A stretch of DNA of 64,000 bases, from the NCBI GenBank assembly GCA_030407005.1, contig JAUDYN010000010.1, positions 372,001 through 436,000 on the forward strand. Direction: 5' to 3'. Source of the stretch: Desarmillaria ectypa (taxonomy: Eukaryota; Basidiomycota; Agaricomycetes; Agaricales; Physalacriaceae). Every line of letters begins with the position of its first letter. Positions within the stretch are counted from its first letter, which is position 1. Below are positions 1-12,488 of the stretch, piece after piece. The translations under genes and the position numbers were made by a program. Under the pieces are notes generated by a model that saw nothing but the letters and a program-made list of their open reading frames with translations, did not search any database and had not been told where the DNA came from.

Positions 1-1697
1 CAAGATTTAGTAGTAAACATGAATTCAACTTAGCTCGATTGATTAGAGCTTGGAGTTAGATATATACAGACCACCTTCTATGGCTAATGCTCAACATGCC
101 AGTGTTTTTGACATTCCTCATAATTCTGAGCACTCTAATTCGAAAAAGAAGTAGGATTCAAAGAGAAAAATTTACCTCCATCAAGGCCATCTCAGCCTTT
201 CGCTTGTATTTCGTGATTTGCTAACAGCGACCCTGACACTATTCTTGCCATACATGAAATATACAACCAATAGCCAGCTAGTAGTAACCCTGGAACTGTA
301 ACAGTGGTCGTCAGAAAGCCTCGAGCTGCGCCGTCGCCGCTCACTGCCTATGGCTCTGTTATCCACCATCTTCAAAGATGCCAAGTTCGGTACCAGCCTT
401 TATTTCTTCATTGTCAGAATATCACAGTGCCGGATCCTAAGCTTGGCAGTCACATCTCGACAGGGAAATGATGTCAACGTGAACTCACGTGAGAGGGTGG
501 CGGAAGTCACGTACTCTCTAGGTGTAAAGACCGGTTAATTACGAAAACCTGAGCTACTACAGCAGTACGTAGCTCTTTTATACTACTAACTGTTGTAACT
601 ATTGTAGTGGGAGACTAGAAAATACTAAATTTTTAGCTACTAGAGCTCGAGACGAGCTCCTTAAATACTACAGAATGTATCTAGAATGTTCTACTAAAGT
701 ACCTAATTATACCCTAGTATCGTGCCGAATTGATGGTACCGAAGGTTCGGGAATCTTCCGGCACATGCTTGAAGTTGAAAATCCCAACACTAACTAATAT
801 CAAATAGACACTATCGAACGAGTCGCGAACGGTGGAGCGAGTGAAGCGACAACAGGGTAGGAAATGTAGAGAAAGGGACCGGGCCTGAGGCCGGCTCATT
901 ACATCGCGTTTCTCCAGCTCTTGCATGATCCAGAATGCTTTGTCGCCTCCATTATTTAGTGACTGAGGAGGTGAATTCGAGGAGTAGAAAGGGGGCGCGA
1001 GAGTAAGAAGCCAGAGGTCATTTCAAACTGTTCGATTCTGCCTCTTACGTCATCTGCATTCCTTCGAACCTTATGCATCATGTCACAAGCCCGACGCGGA
1101 TAAACTAGCCATCCTTGGCTCTAATTTCGTCGTATCAAGCTTAGAGACCGCCATGGACCACTACCGCCGTTCATTGCGGTCTTTTTCGGAGTGAGCCTGA
1201 GACTAAAGGACGGAATAGTTTGTGAGAGGAGGGATTTACTAGCCTGCTGTTCAATGGTATTGTTATTGCTTCCTTAGACCTCCGACGCCTTCGTCTCATC
1301 ATAATTCAAGGTACCGTGGCCATAACATAGGACCTTTCGTCTGAATGACGCCTATCAGAACACCAAGCAAACGTACTGTTACTGAGCAATTCCCTGAAAA
1401 TAAGGGGAGTGTTGGACCTCCGTTCGCATCTATACCTAACTTGAAGTACGAAAGTTCAAGCTGTTTTCGCATGATCGTCGTTCGCGCTTTTCTTTTTCGG
1501 GTTACGTGATACTTCTCATATCTCTTTTCTGGCCAAAAACATGATGGATGATTATTCTACCCATTCGCGTTCATTTTTAGTCAAATTTAATACAATTATC
1601 GCTCCCGCCGTCGCTCGGGCCCAGCGTTCATCCAAACCAAATTGAAAATTTGTCAGAACCAGAGGCCTGTCGTACAAATACATCCAGTCGATAGCAG
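1..1697. other. Intergenic region left of P450 copy 1
   Basis: I see no supportable gene. Positions ~540-720 are AT-rich and contain an inverted repeat near 643-659 (GAGCTCG, 3-nt spacer, CGAGCTC). From ~1120 to ~1500 the sequence matches 5750-6180, the equivalent 3' flank of P450 copy 2, so it is part of the tandem duplication unit. Short reading frames here show no codon pattern or motif worth naming. Confidence 0.5.
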
Positions 1698-4279
1698 TCA
1701 CAGCGTCATCTGGTCCTTTGCTTCTTCCATCCTAACCCACAGACCACCCTAAGCAACAAAATCAATCCAAGGCTATGCGTAATGTTGAATCATACCTTAG
1801 CGTACAGCAACACATGCGTCCCGAGCATGATCTTATCACGGCCTTTAGTCGTCCCGGGAGCTCTTGTCCAAGTCTTCGGCGGGATACCCTCAGCAGGCTG
1901 AGCATCCAAGGCCAGACTGAAAGAAGAAAACGTTTGCAGCAGTCGGATAAGGTAGTATGAAGCTTCATTGTAGGCAAACTAACACAAAACTTAAGGCGCT
2001 CCTTAAACATGGTCTGAGGAGTGTTCATCCTCACCTGTTGGCCAAGGCAAATCCTCTGACCTGCACCGAAGGGAACGAAGATGTGCGGATTAGGGGTTAG
2101 ATACTTGTGAAGGCGACTGTCGAGAAATCGATCCGGGTCAAACTCGAGAGCTGGGGGGAAGGCGTCAGAGTTGGCAAAGGCGACAACAGCATTTTCACCC
2201 ACCGTCCGGTCCCCACAAATCCGTTCGACGATGCATCAAGAATACAGAGTTTATCACCCTGGAGTAAGCGTTCAGACGGTGTCAAGGTAATTGGAACGAA
2301 GCATTGACCCTGTATCCTTTGGAACATAGTAAGGTGCACGTCCTTTATTCGGAAGGTTGGTTGCGACCTTCGACGAACTAGGTGTGATGAGTCTTGTTAA
2401 CGCGTACCCAGAAAGAATGCCGTACCGAGCGTTTACTGGGCTGGAAGCCGACGGGTTTAGTTGCTTATATTGGAGGAAACACGTTCACATACATCGGTGG
2501 ATACAGCCGTAAGGTCTCTAAACGAAAAAAAAAAAAGTCAGGGTGATATATCAAACCATTTAACTGTCTTACCATCGAGAAATGCTCGTAAATATTGCAT
2601 TCCACGGATGTCTTCGCAAGAAGGTCTCTGGGTACCAATCTTTTCAAGAATCTCCGATCGTAAGCGAGCAGCCAAGACCGTATGTTCACACATCATATAC
2701 ATCGCGAAGCTTAGCAGAGACGCAATCTACATAAGTATTCTCCTTGAGTTTCGTTTGAACGTAAAGAGTGCCGAGGGACTGACCGAATCTCTACCAGCTG
2801 CCAAGATATTAACAAGTTCATCTCGAATGAGCTTCGTATCTGTGAATATCTTTAAGCTGGACATAGCACATCAACCCGAGATAGACACAATTACCATCCG
2901 TGCTCTCCGCAAGGCAGTCCAACAGAGACATGCTCTTGAAATCCTTCCCAAGCTTGACACCTCTCGCCTTCCTATCGAGCGCCTCCGCGAGCGTCGGCTG
3001 GATGAAATCATCAACGACCTGCCTCAGTGGCTTCACTTCATCTGCCCAAAATTCACAAAGTGGCCAGAACGACCCTCTGTGGAAACGGACAACAATTTGC
3101 TGTTGTGCCTTCGCGAACGCCTTTACAAAAGCATTAGACGGGTGATCAACGAAACAACCATTGCCAGATCCAGCTGGGTACGGAAGACCCGCAGATATCG
3201 AATTGACGTCCGTTCCAAAAAGGTAATCGGTAGCGGAATCTAGGGTAAAGCGGGCGACAACATCCTAGGTATTGTCATGAGATAACAGCTCCAAATAATC
3301 GAAAAAGGTAGCTGGCCTGAAAATCGACGGGATAGCCCTCTCCCAACCTTGCTTTAATTAATGCTATCGTACTAGCGGCATGTCTCTCGAAGTTGTCAAA
3401 GTCTGAGATTCGATTTTTGTTGAAGAGAGGCCTTGTCATTGTCCGATGAAACCTGATATGAGGTTAGGATGAGAAGGTATTGTGTGCAGGGTGCCGGCGC
3501 TAAGCTCACTTCCACATATCACCTATCGCAGGTCAATGGGTGCCGCCACATATCCCGTAAGCTTCTTACCATCTACATTAAAAATTCCTTCGCCAAGCAA
3601 AGACTTTGTAGCGATAAAGGTAAAAGACCCTTCAATCGTCATTAAAAATTTGACAACTTGTTAGTGGTTATCAAACCTTTCTCAAAGTTTTGGAACTGAG
3701 TCATCAGGATGGCCTACAGGTGGGAATGAGGATAAGGCATAGACGCTGATCGTCTGTAAACACATATCTTGACATGTTCTGGCTCGATTGTAAAGACCTT
3801 GTATAACGTGCTGTCGTTGAAACGGAGTACCCCCGACCCAATGGCAACTCACTTACCCGCGTATCAGAAAACACGGTGAAAGAGAAGGTGCTTCCGTATT
3901 TTTCGCTCCACTCATGAAATGCTTCATCTAATAACCTGTTAACAAGCAGCACTCTGAGGGTAAAGTATCACATACCCGGGTATCCATCCTTGACGCTGTG
4001 CATGATACGTCGCAAGATTGAGATACTGTTTCCCTGCACGCTCGGCGCGATAAGGGCACCTTGTGCAGCGGCATCCCTGCGCAAGGTCAAGCTCTTGAAC
4101 CAACTACGAGATAGGCCAAAGAGAAGATACAAGAACAAAGGAACGATCAAGCAATACCATAACGGAATACTGAGACCAAACGCATTTTGAATGAGCCAAA
4201 AAGCGGCGCATGGAATAGCGAAGGGAAGAATGGCCCGGGATAGATAGACAAGACCAGGTGGTAGATAGTTGACAGCCAT
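1698..4279 (-). CDS. Cytochrome P450 copy 1 (CYP63/CYP52-clan-like), possibly disabled by two abnormal splice donors
   Basis: Membrane-anchored haem monooxygenase. The ATG at 4279 gives MAVNYLPPG, matching the other three copies; a TATA box lies at 4326-4332. Order after splicing: N-terminal membrane segment, an Asp-Glu...Trp-Ser-Glu exon, I-helix AGRDS (~2790), ExxR as ETLRLYPP (~2505), haem loop [12 protein letters not shown] (~2040-2075), and last exon ending [10 protein letters not shown] with stop at 1698. Expected length is ~600 aa with about 14 exons. All joins keep frame, but two donors are wrong. After ...EPEHVK the intron begins AT instead of GT (3767-3766), and after ...YPVDFQ it begins GC followed by a poor consensus (3316-3315). 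A cryptic donor gtcaag six bases upstream of the first would keep frame minus two residues. The family assignment rests on the [15 protein letters not shown] haem loop and the PPG N-terminus. Substrate is unknown; this clan often hydroxylates long chains. Confidence 0.8.
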
Positions 4280-4285
4280 GGTCAA

Positions 4286-6352
4286 CGCTTCTTGGAATAA
4301 AGCCTGTTATCAGTTACCTTCTGACTTTTATAGCCAAACAAACAGCTGCAAAAAGGAAACAAAATGAAAGACATGGTGCGCGTGATTTGTAATAGAATTC
4401 AATCATTTTCAGTGACGTCGAATGATGTTGGCGAATATGTGAAACACCACGATGGACCGAGAACGACGGTAAGAATGTTCCTTGTATTCATTGAAATCCG
4501 ATAAAGAGCATGTGGACCCGTCGGTGCCACCATTCTAGTGACACTACGAACTCGCTAAGCTTGGGGTTGACGTTGAAGAATGACGACGCTGGATCTCATC
4601 AATGTTAACATTGAGCTAGTAGAACATGCTCTTGCATCATGGCACGCAGCAATGCTACTCGGAGGGCTCTTCTATGTGGTATGAATTTCAAGCGATCAGC
4701 CAAGGGCGCCAGATTTCCAAGTGGGTAATCGAATTGTGCGCTTTTCTGCTATATAACTAAGAAATAGGAATGTTTTGAGTATAAATCCATATGTGTAAAT
4801 AGTATAACATACAGAGCGAGTCTACTATGGGATTTTTATCTCCACAATAGTATCAGGACCGTAAGGGACCCAGGTCCGCATAAACGTACCTCCGCCTTAC
4901 TAATGTCCAAGGAGAGAGCCTCGAGTAGACCGCGCCAGATTTGCAAGAGCCGCCACCTAATTTTTGTTGCTCAGTTAGCATTTCAGAGCCCCGCGATACT
5001 TACGACCAACTTCAAGGGCATTCGGGTGATAGCGGGAGCCCGACAAAAAGCCCAGAAGGAAGTCAGCCTTGAAGGAGGCACGTGCTTTGCGCCGAAAGCG
5101 GAAACGACCGCTCAAAAAACCTACCAAATATCATCATCTGCACCGGAGGTCTACTACCCTTGTAGGGAGATGCTCCATGCCGGGACCCAATAACACGTAT
5201 GACTGAAATCAGAGCTGTACAAAGCGCGAATATGAACTATGGAGGTTCCAGAATTGACGGCTGCGGGACGTTTGAGGAGGTTCTAAGTTGGCATTGGAAG
5301 ATGAAGAGGCTGAATTCTGCAAAGTCTTTGAACTCAGTGGTGAGTTTGAGTTTCTGAGGTTATTCATATATGTTGTTCTCACTCGGCTTGACACAGCTAT
5401 CCATCGTTCCCCGCTTTTCAAGTAGAACAAGGCTCAAGTTTACATGCTGGATTACTACTTCGTGGTCGCATTGGAATGAAAATAGATTGAAACCATGATT
5501 TCGTGGCGCTTCAGGAACTTCTTTGCAACGGTCGCTCTCTTGAACTCGACAACGATGCGCGACGGTTGATACTATGCAGGCCCCGCTGGTCGCAGAAAAC
5601 AAAGGTATAGTCCTTGGTTACTTGATGAAATGGTTGCTGACACAGAACAGCTTCTATGGTCCCTAACGGTGCTCTGTCATCAATCATTTACTGTAATTGG
5701 GCGAAGCCTTGATTTCGAGTAACGGGAACATCGCATTCGAGCCCTTTCAGGACCTCCAATTTCGTCGTATTAAGCACCGTGACCGCTACCGATCGTACCG
5801 CCGTTCATTGTGATATTTTTCGGAGAGTGGGACGCGAGGATGGAATAGTTTGTGAAAGGAGGGATTTGTTGGCCTTAGGATTTCAGTGAATCGCGCTAGC
5901 TTGCTATTCTTATCACTTCCTTACACCTCCGACACCTCCATCCCATCCTGAACTGTCGACGTAGCATAGGACCTTTAGTCTGAGTGGCGCATACCAGAAT
6001 ATATACCAAGCAGACACATTGTCACTGAGGTGGTCTCTGAAAATAAGGGCTGCGAGACAGATGATCGACGGTCAGACAGACGACGCGCTTGTTCCGATAC
6101 CCATGAAGTGCCATGAAGCGCCACGGTTCTAGCTCATATCTAGTGGGTATTCTCCAACTTACTCCTGGTTCGCTTTTTTCAGTTATGTGATACTTGTCAA
6201 ATATCTTCTAAAATTCGTGATATCGGACCCATTCGTGTTCGTGTTCAGCCAGATATAGTCCAATTGTCGCTCCTGGAAGCATTCATTCAAACCAAATTGA
6301 ACGCTTGCCAGAATCAGAGGCTTGTCATACAAATACATCCAGTCGATGGCAG
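4286..6352. other. Intergenic: promoter side of P450 copy 1 and 3' side of copy 2
   Basis: 4286-5170 is the upstream flank of copy 1 and is mirrored upstream of copy 2 at 8970-9735. 5200-5750 is unit-specific. 5750-6350 is the 3' flank of copy 2 and is mirrored at 1120-1697. Short ORFs at 4903-5193 and 5209-5602 have no recognisable motif, and I do not call them genes. Confidence 0.45.
4326..4332 (-). promoter_or_regulatory. TATA box of P450 copy 1
   Basis: The minus strand reads TATAAAA about 47 nt upstream of the ATG at 4279. Copy 2 has the same element at the same relative place. Confidence 0.55.
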
Positions 6353-8955
6353 TCACGCAGCTGTCCCGTCTTTCGCTTCTTCCATCCTGACCCACAGACC
6401 GCCCTAAGCAAACAAGATCAAGTCTCCAGGAATAATATTTATGCATAACGCTGAATCATACCTTCGCATATAGCAGTATGTGTGACCCGAGCATGATTTT
6501 ATCCCTACCTTTGGTCGTCCCAGGAGATCTGGTCCAACTCTTAGGAGGAATACCCTCAGCAGGCTGAGCGTCCAGGGCGAGACTGAAAGAAGAAAATGTC
6601 TGCAGAAGTCGAATAAGAAAATACGAAGCCTCGTTGTATGTGAACTAGCGATAGACCGTCAAATTTCCTCCTTCACAGCCGGAGAGCTTTTTCTCACCTG
6701 TTGGCCAAGGCAAATTCTCGGACCTGCGTTAAAGGGAATGAAGATGTAAGGATTAGGAGTCATGTACTTGTGCAGACGGTTGTCGAGGAACCTGTCCGGG
6801 TCAAACTCAAGAGCTGGATGTGAGACGTGAGAGTCAGCCGGGGGTACTACTGATGGCTGCAATGCATTAGTCGTACCGTCTGGCCCCCACAGATCCATTC
6901 GACGACTCATACAGAATGGAGAATATATCACACTATCGAAAATTTTAGACGGTGTCAGAATTGGAGCGAGGTGCTGACCTTGTATTGCTTGGGATATAAT
7001 ATGGGGCGTGTCCCTCAAGTTTGTTCGGCAGGGTGGTTGCCACTTTCGATGTGCTAGATGGGGATGAGCCGTAGGAACATGTCAATAAAGATGGCTTACC
7101 GAGCGATTATTAGGCTGAAAGCCGACTGGTTCAGTTGCATATCGCAGAAGAAATAAATTTACATACAGTGGTGGATACAGCCGTAGGGTCTCTAAACAGA
7201 AAATGTTAATTTAATTCGTTGACAAATCAATGCAGTCAACCGTCGCACCGTCAAGGAATGCTCGTAGATATTTCATTTCACGGATGTCTTCGCAAGAGGG
7301 TCTTCGGCTGCCAATCCTTTCAAGAATCTCTGTTCGTAGGCGAGTAACCATGTCCGGATGCTCGCACATCATATACACCGCGAAAGTTAGCAAAGTCGCG
7401 ACCTAGATCCTTGGGCTTCGTTCAAGTGCAATGATACTAAAGAACTCACAGAATCTCTACCAGCGGCCAATATACTGACCAGTTCATCTTGAATAATCTT
7501 CGTATCTGCAAATGCTTTTAAGTCGGATATAGCATATTGATCCGGGATAGATGATATTACCATCAATGCTCTCCACAAGGCAGTCCAACAGAGACATATT
7601 CTCGAAACCCTTCCCAAGTTTTGTGCCTTTGGCCTTCCTATCGAGCGCCTCGACGAGCGTCGGCTGGACGAAATCATCAACGACCTGCCTCAACGGCTTG
7701 ATTTCATCTGCCCAGAATTCACAAAGTGGCCAGTACAGCCCTCTGTGGAAGCGGATAACAATTTGTTCCTGTGCCTTCGCAAACGCCTTTACGAAAACAC
7801 TAGATGGATGATTCGCGGAATGATTGTTGCCTGATCCAGCCGGATAAGGGAGTCCCGCAGATATCGAATTGACGTCCTTTCCATGAAGAAATTCGGTTGC
7901 AGAGTCCAAAGTGAAGCGAGCGACAGCATCCTATAATATTCGTCATGAGACACGTGACTCGAAATAAGATATAAAGCGGGAATCACCTGGAAATCAACGG
8001 GGTAGCCCTCCTTCAACCTTGCTCGGATACTGGAGATCGTGTCGACGGCATGTCTCTCAAAGTTATCAAAGTCTGAAATCCGATCTTTGTTGAAAAAGGG
8101 TCTCGTCATGGTCCGATGAAACCTAAAAATCGGTCGATATGGGAAATTGGTGTATGAAAAGCACTGGCGATAAGCTCACTTCCACATATCACCTGTCACA
8201 AATCAATGAATATTCTCATGTGTCCTGAAAACGTCTCACCGTCTGTGTTAAAGATGCCTTCTCCAAGGAGAGACTTGGTAGCATTGAAAACGAAAGAACC
8301 TTTAACAGTCCGTTAAAGAAGTGACAACTACTAGCAACTGTCGAACCTTTCTCAAAGTTTCGAAATTGAGTCGTCAAGATGACCTACAGATGTGAGTGGG
8401 AATAAGGCGATAGAGGAATCATTGGTATTAACGTACCTTGACATGCTCTGGATCGACCGTAAAGACCTTGTATAAGGTATCACCGATTGAGCGTGGACCC
8501 ACCGACCGAATTGCAAGGCACTTACTCGTGTATCAGAAAACATAGTGAAAGAAAAAGTGCTTCCGTATTTTTCGCTCCACTCATGAAACACTTCATCTGA
8601 GAATCGGCATGTTAACGAACAGCACTTCTCGGAGCGTAAAGTATCACACACTCGGATACCCATTCTTAACACCCTGCACGATACGTCGCAAGATTGAGAT
8701 ACTGCTTTCCTGCACACCGGGCGCGATACGGGCACCCCGCGCAGCAGCACCCTGGCGAATTGCCAAGCTCGTGGACCAGCTGCGAGATAGGCGAAAGAGA
8801 AGATGTAAGAGCAGAGGAACGACAAGGCAATGCCATAAAGGAAGATTGAGACTAAATGCGTCTTGAATGACCCATAAAGCGGCGCATGGAATGACAATGG
8901 GAGGAATGGCTTGGCATAGATAGGTAACTCCAGGTGGTAGATAGCTGGCAGCCAT
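6353..8955 (-). CDS. Cytochrome P450 copy 2 (CYP63/CYP52-clan-like), apparently intact
   Basis: Tandem paralogue of copy 1. The ATG at 8955 gives MAASYLPPG, and the frame upstream has no earlier ATG. Exons in order: N-terminal hydrophobic anchor (~30-75 residues), [27 protein letters not shown], a block ending [23 protein letters not shown] (~8090), a long exon with [14 protein letters not shown] (~7900-7550), I-helix AGRDS (~7455), [25 protein letters not shown] (~7185), MDLWGPDG (~6895), [17 protein letters not shown], haem loop [12 protein letters not shown] (~6720), and C-terminal [10 protein letters not shown] with stop at 6353. All GT-AG boundaries checked are canonical, unlike copy 1. 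The 15-nt micro-exon at ~7100-7114 reads LLIIAR where the paralogues read (V/I)P-x-N-x-R, so a usually conserved Pro/Asn pair after the ExxR exon is lost. Whether the enzyme folds normally is therefore open. Confidence 0.85.
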
Positions 8956-8992
8956 GGTCGACAATTCTTCAAGACCTAAACCTGCTACTTTG

Positions 8993-8999
8993 TTTTATA
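8993..8999 (-). promoter_or_regulatory. TATA box of P450 copy 2
   Basis: The minus strand reads TATAAAA about 38 nt before the ATG at 8955, aligned with the TATA box of copy 1. Confidence 0.5.
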
Positions 9000-10772
9000 G
9001 TACAAGTGGAGACCTCACGCGCATGGCTTGCAATAGACTTCAATTTGAATGATGCCTACGATGTCGATGAAACATCACCAAATGCATAAATAAACCACCC
9101 CCCTAGCAAAAATGTGCCCTGGATCCATTGAAATTTGACATACGGTATGTGGACCCGTTTAACCATTTGGCGACATGGACGTGGGAAACTCAGCTGGAGA
9201 ATGAAGGTGCCGGACCTCGTTAACATATTGATCTAGTCGAATAGACTCTTGCATCATGGGATGCATCATGCGCCTCAGTAGGCTCTTCTATTCGAGCGAC
9301 TAGCTACAAGGATGCCGGATTCTGAGTGCGTAATTGAGACATTGTATAATAAGTAACTATAAAATAAGGGCATCTTGAGCATAGGTTTATCGGCATTATT
9401 GTTATAACATACAGAGCGAGTCTACTATGAGATTCTGACCTTCACTTGGTCCTTATTAGGTCAACTTAATTCATGTTTGCCTTAATATCCAAGGAGATCG
9501 ATTGCGAAGTCTCGTTAGTAGGCCGTGTCAAGAGCTGTCACCCAGTTGTTGTTGCTTTAATGGGGTTACCGGGCACCGCGATATCTAAAACCACTTCGAA
9601 GATATTCGGCAACGGGTATGACGAAAAGCCTCAATTCAAAAACAGCACGTGCTTTGCGCCGAAAGCGGAAGCTCAAAAAGCTCCCATTGCCCTACCATCA
9701 TCTGCACCAGCGACTACCCTTGTAGGGAGATGTTCCTGGTGACTCATGAATGCCTATTACGAGAAACCGAGCCATACGAGGACCGTGAATGTGAACTATG
9801 AAGCCTTTCAGGACCTTATTCGGATAGCACCCGTGGAACGACATCTGTGTCATCAATCAGCGCTGTTCGCCGTACCAGATCTTGCCGCACCCCGTTAAAG
9901 GACGAATCTCCGGCCAATGCACCTCCCAAAAGATGGTCCACTTCGGCAGTTGGGAATGCACCCTTTCCGCAGACTTTGGCTTCCCCGGCTCCATCTTTAC
10001 GACTGGGAAGGATGCAACAACCTCGGAGCGACAGCCTCATGGCGCCCGCCACTGTCTAGGAAGCCAACTCCCGAAAGCGCAGTTAATCCGCACGCTCTTC
10101 CCATCGAACGTTATACCGAGCGGTTTCCTCGTCTCGTCTTCCCCGTCATTTCCCGTGAAGAGATTTGACGTGATGGCCGGCGAACGAGATCTTTGGTAGA
10201 GGGGAGATCAAGGGCAACTAGGTAGCTCAGCTCGAGCTCAACTTTGAAACTGGCAAAGATGTGATTGCCCTTGAACGGACAACAGGAACAATCACCTCGG
10301 AGAGTAACCTCGAGATGCCTCCTCCGAGTCGGCGACAGAATCTGTGATTCGCGCCAAAAATGCTGCGATAACTGTTCGAGCGTATTTCCGCATCTCGGCA
10401 CCTTTGCCTGCCTCGTCGACGCCATCGATGTACGGACCACTGCCATTTCAATTTGCGAAAGTTCAAGAAAATATTCCTTGGCCTCGGCGCAGGAAATACT
10501 TGACATATTATCTTGCTCATCAATGCGTCATCATCATCTTAAGATTTACTCGACTGGCAATATAATGAGAAATCACCGATTACCCTTTCTCGGTTATTCG
10601 GCATATTTCTTTGTCAGAATTTCCATTGTTGGATGACTACCCCGACTCGGGGTCGATAACATATTACCGCTCTTGCCGACGGTAGTTTGTCCGAATCGGC
10701 TAAGCTGAGGCATATTTAAGCTATGTGGAGAATACGTCGACTTTTGTCACTTTCTCCCCGCTCATTCCAAAG
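9000..10772. other. Intergenic between divergent P450 copy 2 and the SNG1-type gene; GC-rich possible gene relic at 9840-10600
   Basis: 9000-9740 is the duplicated P450 upstream flank. 9840-10600 is distinctly GC-richer and has open frames on both strands. On the minus strand one stretch (~10435-10300) reads like coding sequence (...DGVDEAGKGAEMRKYART...), but I could not join it to a start or to flanking exons and recognise no family. An 11-bp perfect odd palindrome CCCGACTCGGG lies at ~10643-10653, and a TACCG/CGGTA pair at ~10666-10684. Both fall in the probable promoter of the gene at 10773 and could be zinc-cluster factor sites. That is only a guess. Confidence 0.35.
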
Positions 10773-12488
10773 ATGTCCGACACCGCCAGCATCGTTACCG
10801 TCCACGACGAGAAGCCTGTGGCTCCTAAACTTTTCTCGAACGAGTTCACCGATCCGGAGCTAGCAGTGCAGAGGAAAGCTTACATCAAGAGCTTGATTGT
10901 AGGATGCCTGTCCATGGTCATCCTCATGTTCACCATCTTCTCGATATATTGGGGCGCGCTGTGGAAGGTCCCAGATCACAAACTACCCGGATGGGTTGTC
11001 GTAAGCAAATTCCGATTTTCGCCCTCTTCATGTCTCACTGTTGACCTTCAGGACTTTGACGGGTCTACTATCGGCAGCACTGTCACCAATGCGCTTCTTT
11101 CTGATACCTCTTCTGCGTCAAGGGTCTCTTGGAAGCAAATGCCCGCGTCAGATTTCTCAGGCCCAGATGAAGTGGGTCACTGGATCGTAGAGCAAAAAGC
11201 TTGGGTGGCTGTCGTCAGTACGTACCCAGCCTCTCCTCTTTGATCTTGATCTTAATCTTGTACATTGGCACAGTTCACGCCAACGCCACCTCCACCCTAA
11301 CCTCGGCTGCTTCGTCGATCGATTCGTCGTATAATGGTACACGGGCACTTACGGTCTACGCCGTAGAAGCTAGGAACGAGAATGCATTGTAAGTATCTAT
11401 TCATCCTGTTTGCCCCTTTGCTCATGGTGCATAGCCGTTCACTTCTCCGTCCCTACATTATGTCGACGATGGCAACGATCTCGCAGGGCTTTGCCCAGAC
11501 CTTCGCGGCGCAGCTGGCCACCTCCTCGTCCTCGTCTATCGCGTCGATCCTCCGGTCTGCCCCACAAATACTCACCCAGCCTATCAGCTACACCATTGAC
11601 AATCTGCGGCCATTCGACGTGCCTGTGTAGGTTTCTCCTCTACCGTACCCAAGCCTTCATCTGACTGTCTCCTTAGCGCGAGTGCCATCACCTTTGTTGG
11701 TCTCATCTACCTACTAGTTTTGTGCTTCTTCATCGTCGTAAGTCCAAGTCTTTGCGTTCGATCTCACTGCCCTGACTTTTAATACCAGCTCATCGGCTCA
11801 GCCGCTCGTATGACCTCTGGAGTCGAAATGAAGCTCACAACTAAATCCCTCATCAAAGTCCGCCTGGTTTCGACGCTCGCGCTCTACTTTGTTATCTCCC
11901 TCTTCTACTCTACCGTCAGTCGCGCGTTCCAAGTCGACTTTGACAGAAAGTGAGTATCCTGCCTGTCTCCCTTATCTCATCTAACTTTTTTTAATCTTAG
12001 ATTCGGCTCTGCCGGCTTCGTGATCTTCTGGATGCTCAACTTTGTTGGCATGCTCTCCGTGGGGCTTGCGCTGGAGGCCATGATCACGCTCTTGACGCCA
12101 CGATTTATGCCATTCTTCATGATAACTTGGATCATCAGTATGTTCGCGTTGCTGCCTTCCTGTTCAATAACTGATCGATACCCTCTTTCAGCCAACGTCG
12201 CGGTATGCTTCATGCCCATCGAAGTTCTCCCACACTTCTACCGCTACGGCTACGCGTTCCCTTTCTACAACGTTTCAGGCGCAGTTCGGACTATTCTGTT
12301 TGGCACAAAGAATCAACGTTCGTGGGCTGCTCTCTGTGTTGTTGCTTACGCTGACCATTTGCTTAGTCGGCCTGCACTTCGGCGTTCTCATCGCATGGAC
12401 GGTCATCTCGCTCTTCACGCTCCCACTTTTCCAGTGGAACGCGAGGAGAATGTTGACTCGACAAGGGAGCCAGCCCAAGGCTGCGTAA
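10773..12488 (+). CDS. SNG1/DUF3533-family multi-pass membrane protein
   Basis: Integral membrane protein of the yeast SNG1 (nitrosoguanidine resistance)/DUF3533 family, thought to act in drug tolerance or plasma-membrane lipid asymmetry. ATG at 10773; nine exons (10773-11000, 11052-11217, 11274-11388, 11435-~11626 and five more); stop at 12486-12488; about 430 aa. One N-terminal membrane segment (residues ~46-68, LIVGCLSMVILMFTIFSIYW) is followed by a long non-membrane loop, then five or so C-terminal segments. The family signature HFYRYGYAFPFYNVSGAVRT and the following FGTKNQLGLHFGVLIAW (joined across the last intron) are present. All splice sites used are GT-AG and frame is kept throughout, so the gene looks functional. 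It sits between two P450 pairs, which fits an export or membrane-protection role, but the link is only positional. Its 3' flank is duplicated 2 kb downstream. Confidence 0.88.

Larger units (their letters stand above)
1120..9740. repeat. Two-unit tandem segmental duplication carrying P450 copies 1 and 2
   Basis: Unit a runs from about 1120 to 5170 and unit b from about 5750 to 9735, in the same orientation. Matches extend beyond the P450 genes. The 3' flanks share the block starting tttcgtcgtat (1126 and 5760). The 5' flanks share a block around 4805-4830 and 9408-9430, and another (cagcacgtgctttgcgccga) near 5077 and 9640. The unit is therefore ~4 kb including promoter and terminator. The copies have diverged by substitutions and small indels, so the event is not recent. 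Edges are approximate. Confidence 0.75.

Noticed and set aside
9816..10636. Several overlapping open frames on both strands in GC-rich sequence
   Set aside because: High GC lowers stop frequency; the frames overlap on both strands, and none joins to a start or a recognised domain. Recorded only as a possible relic.
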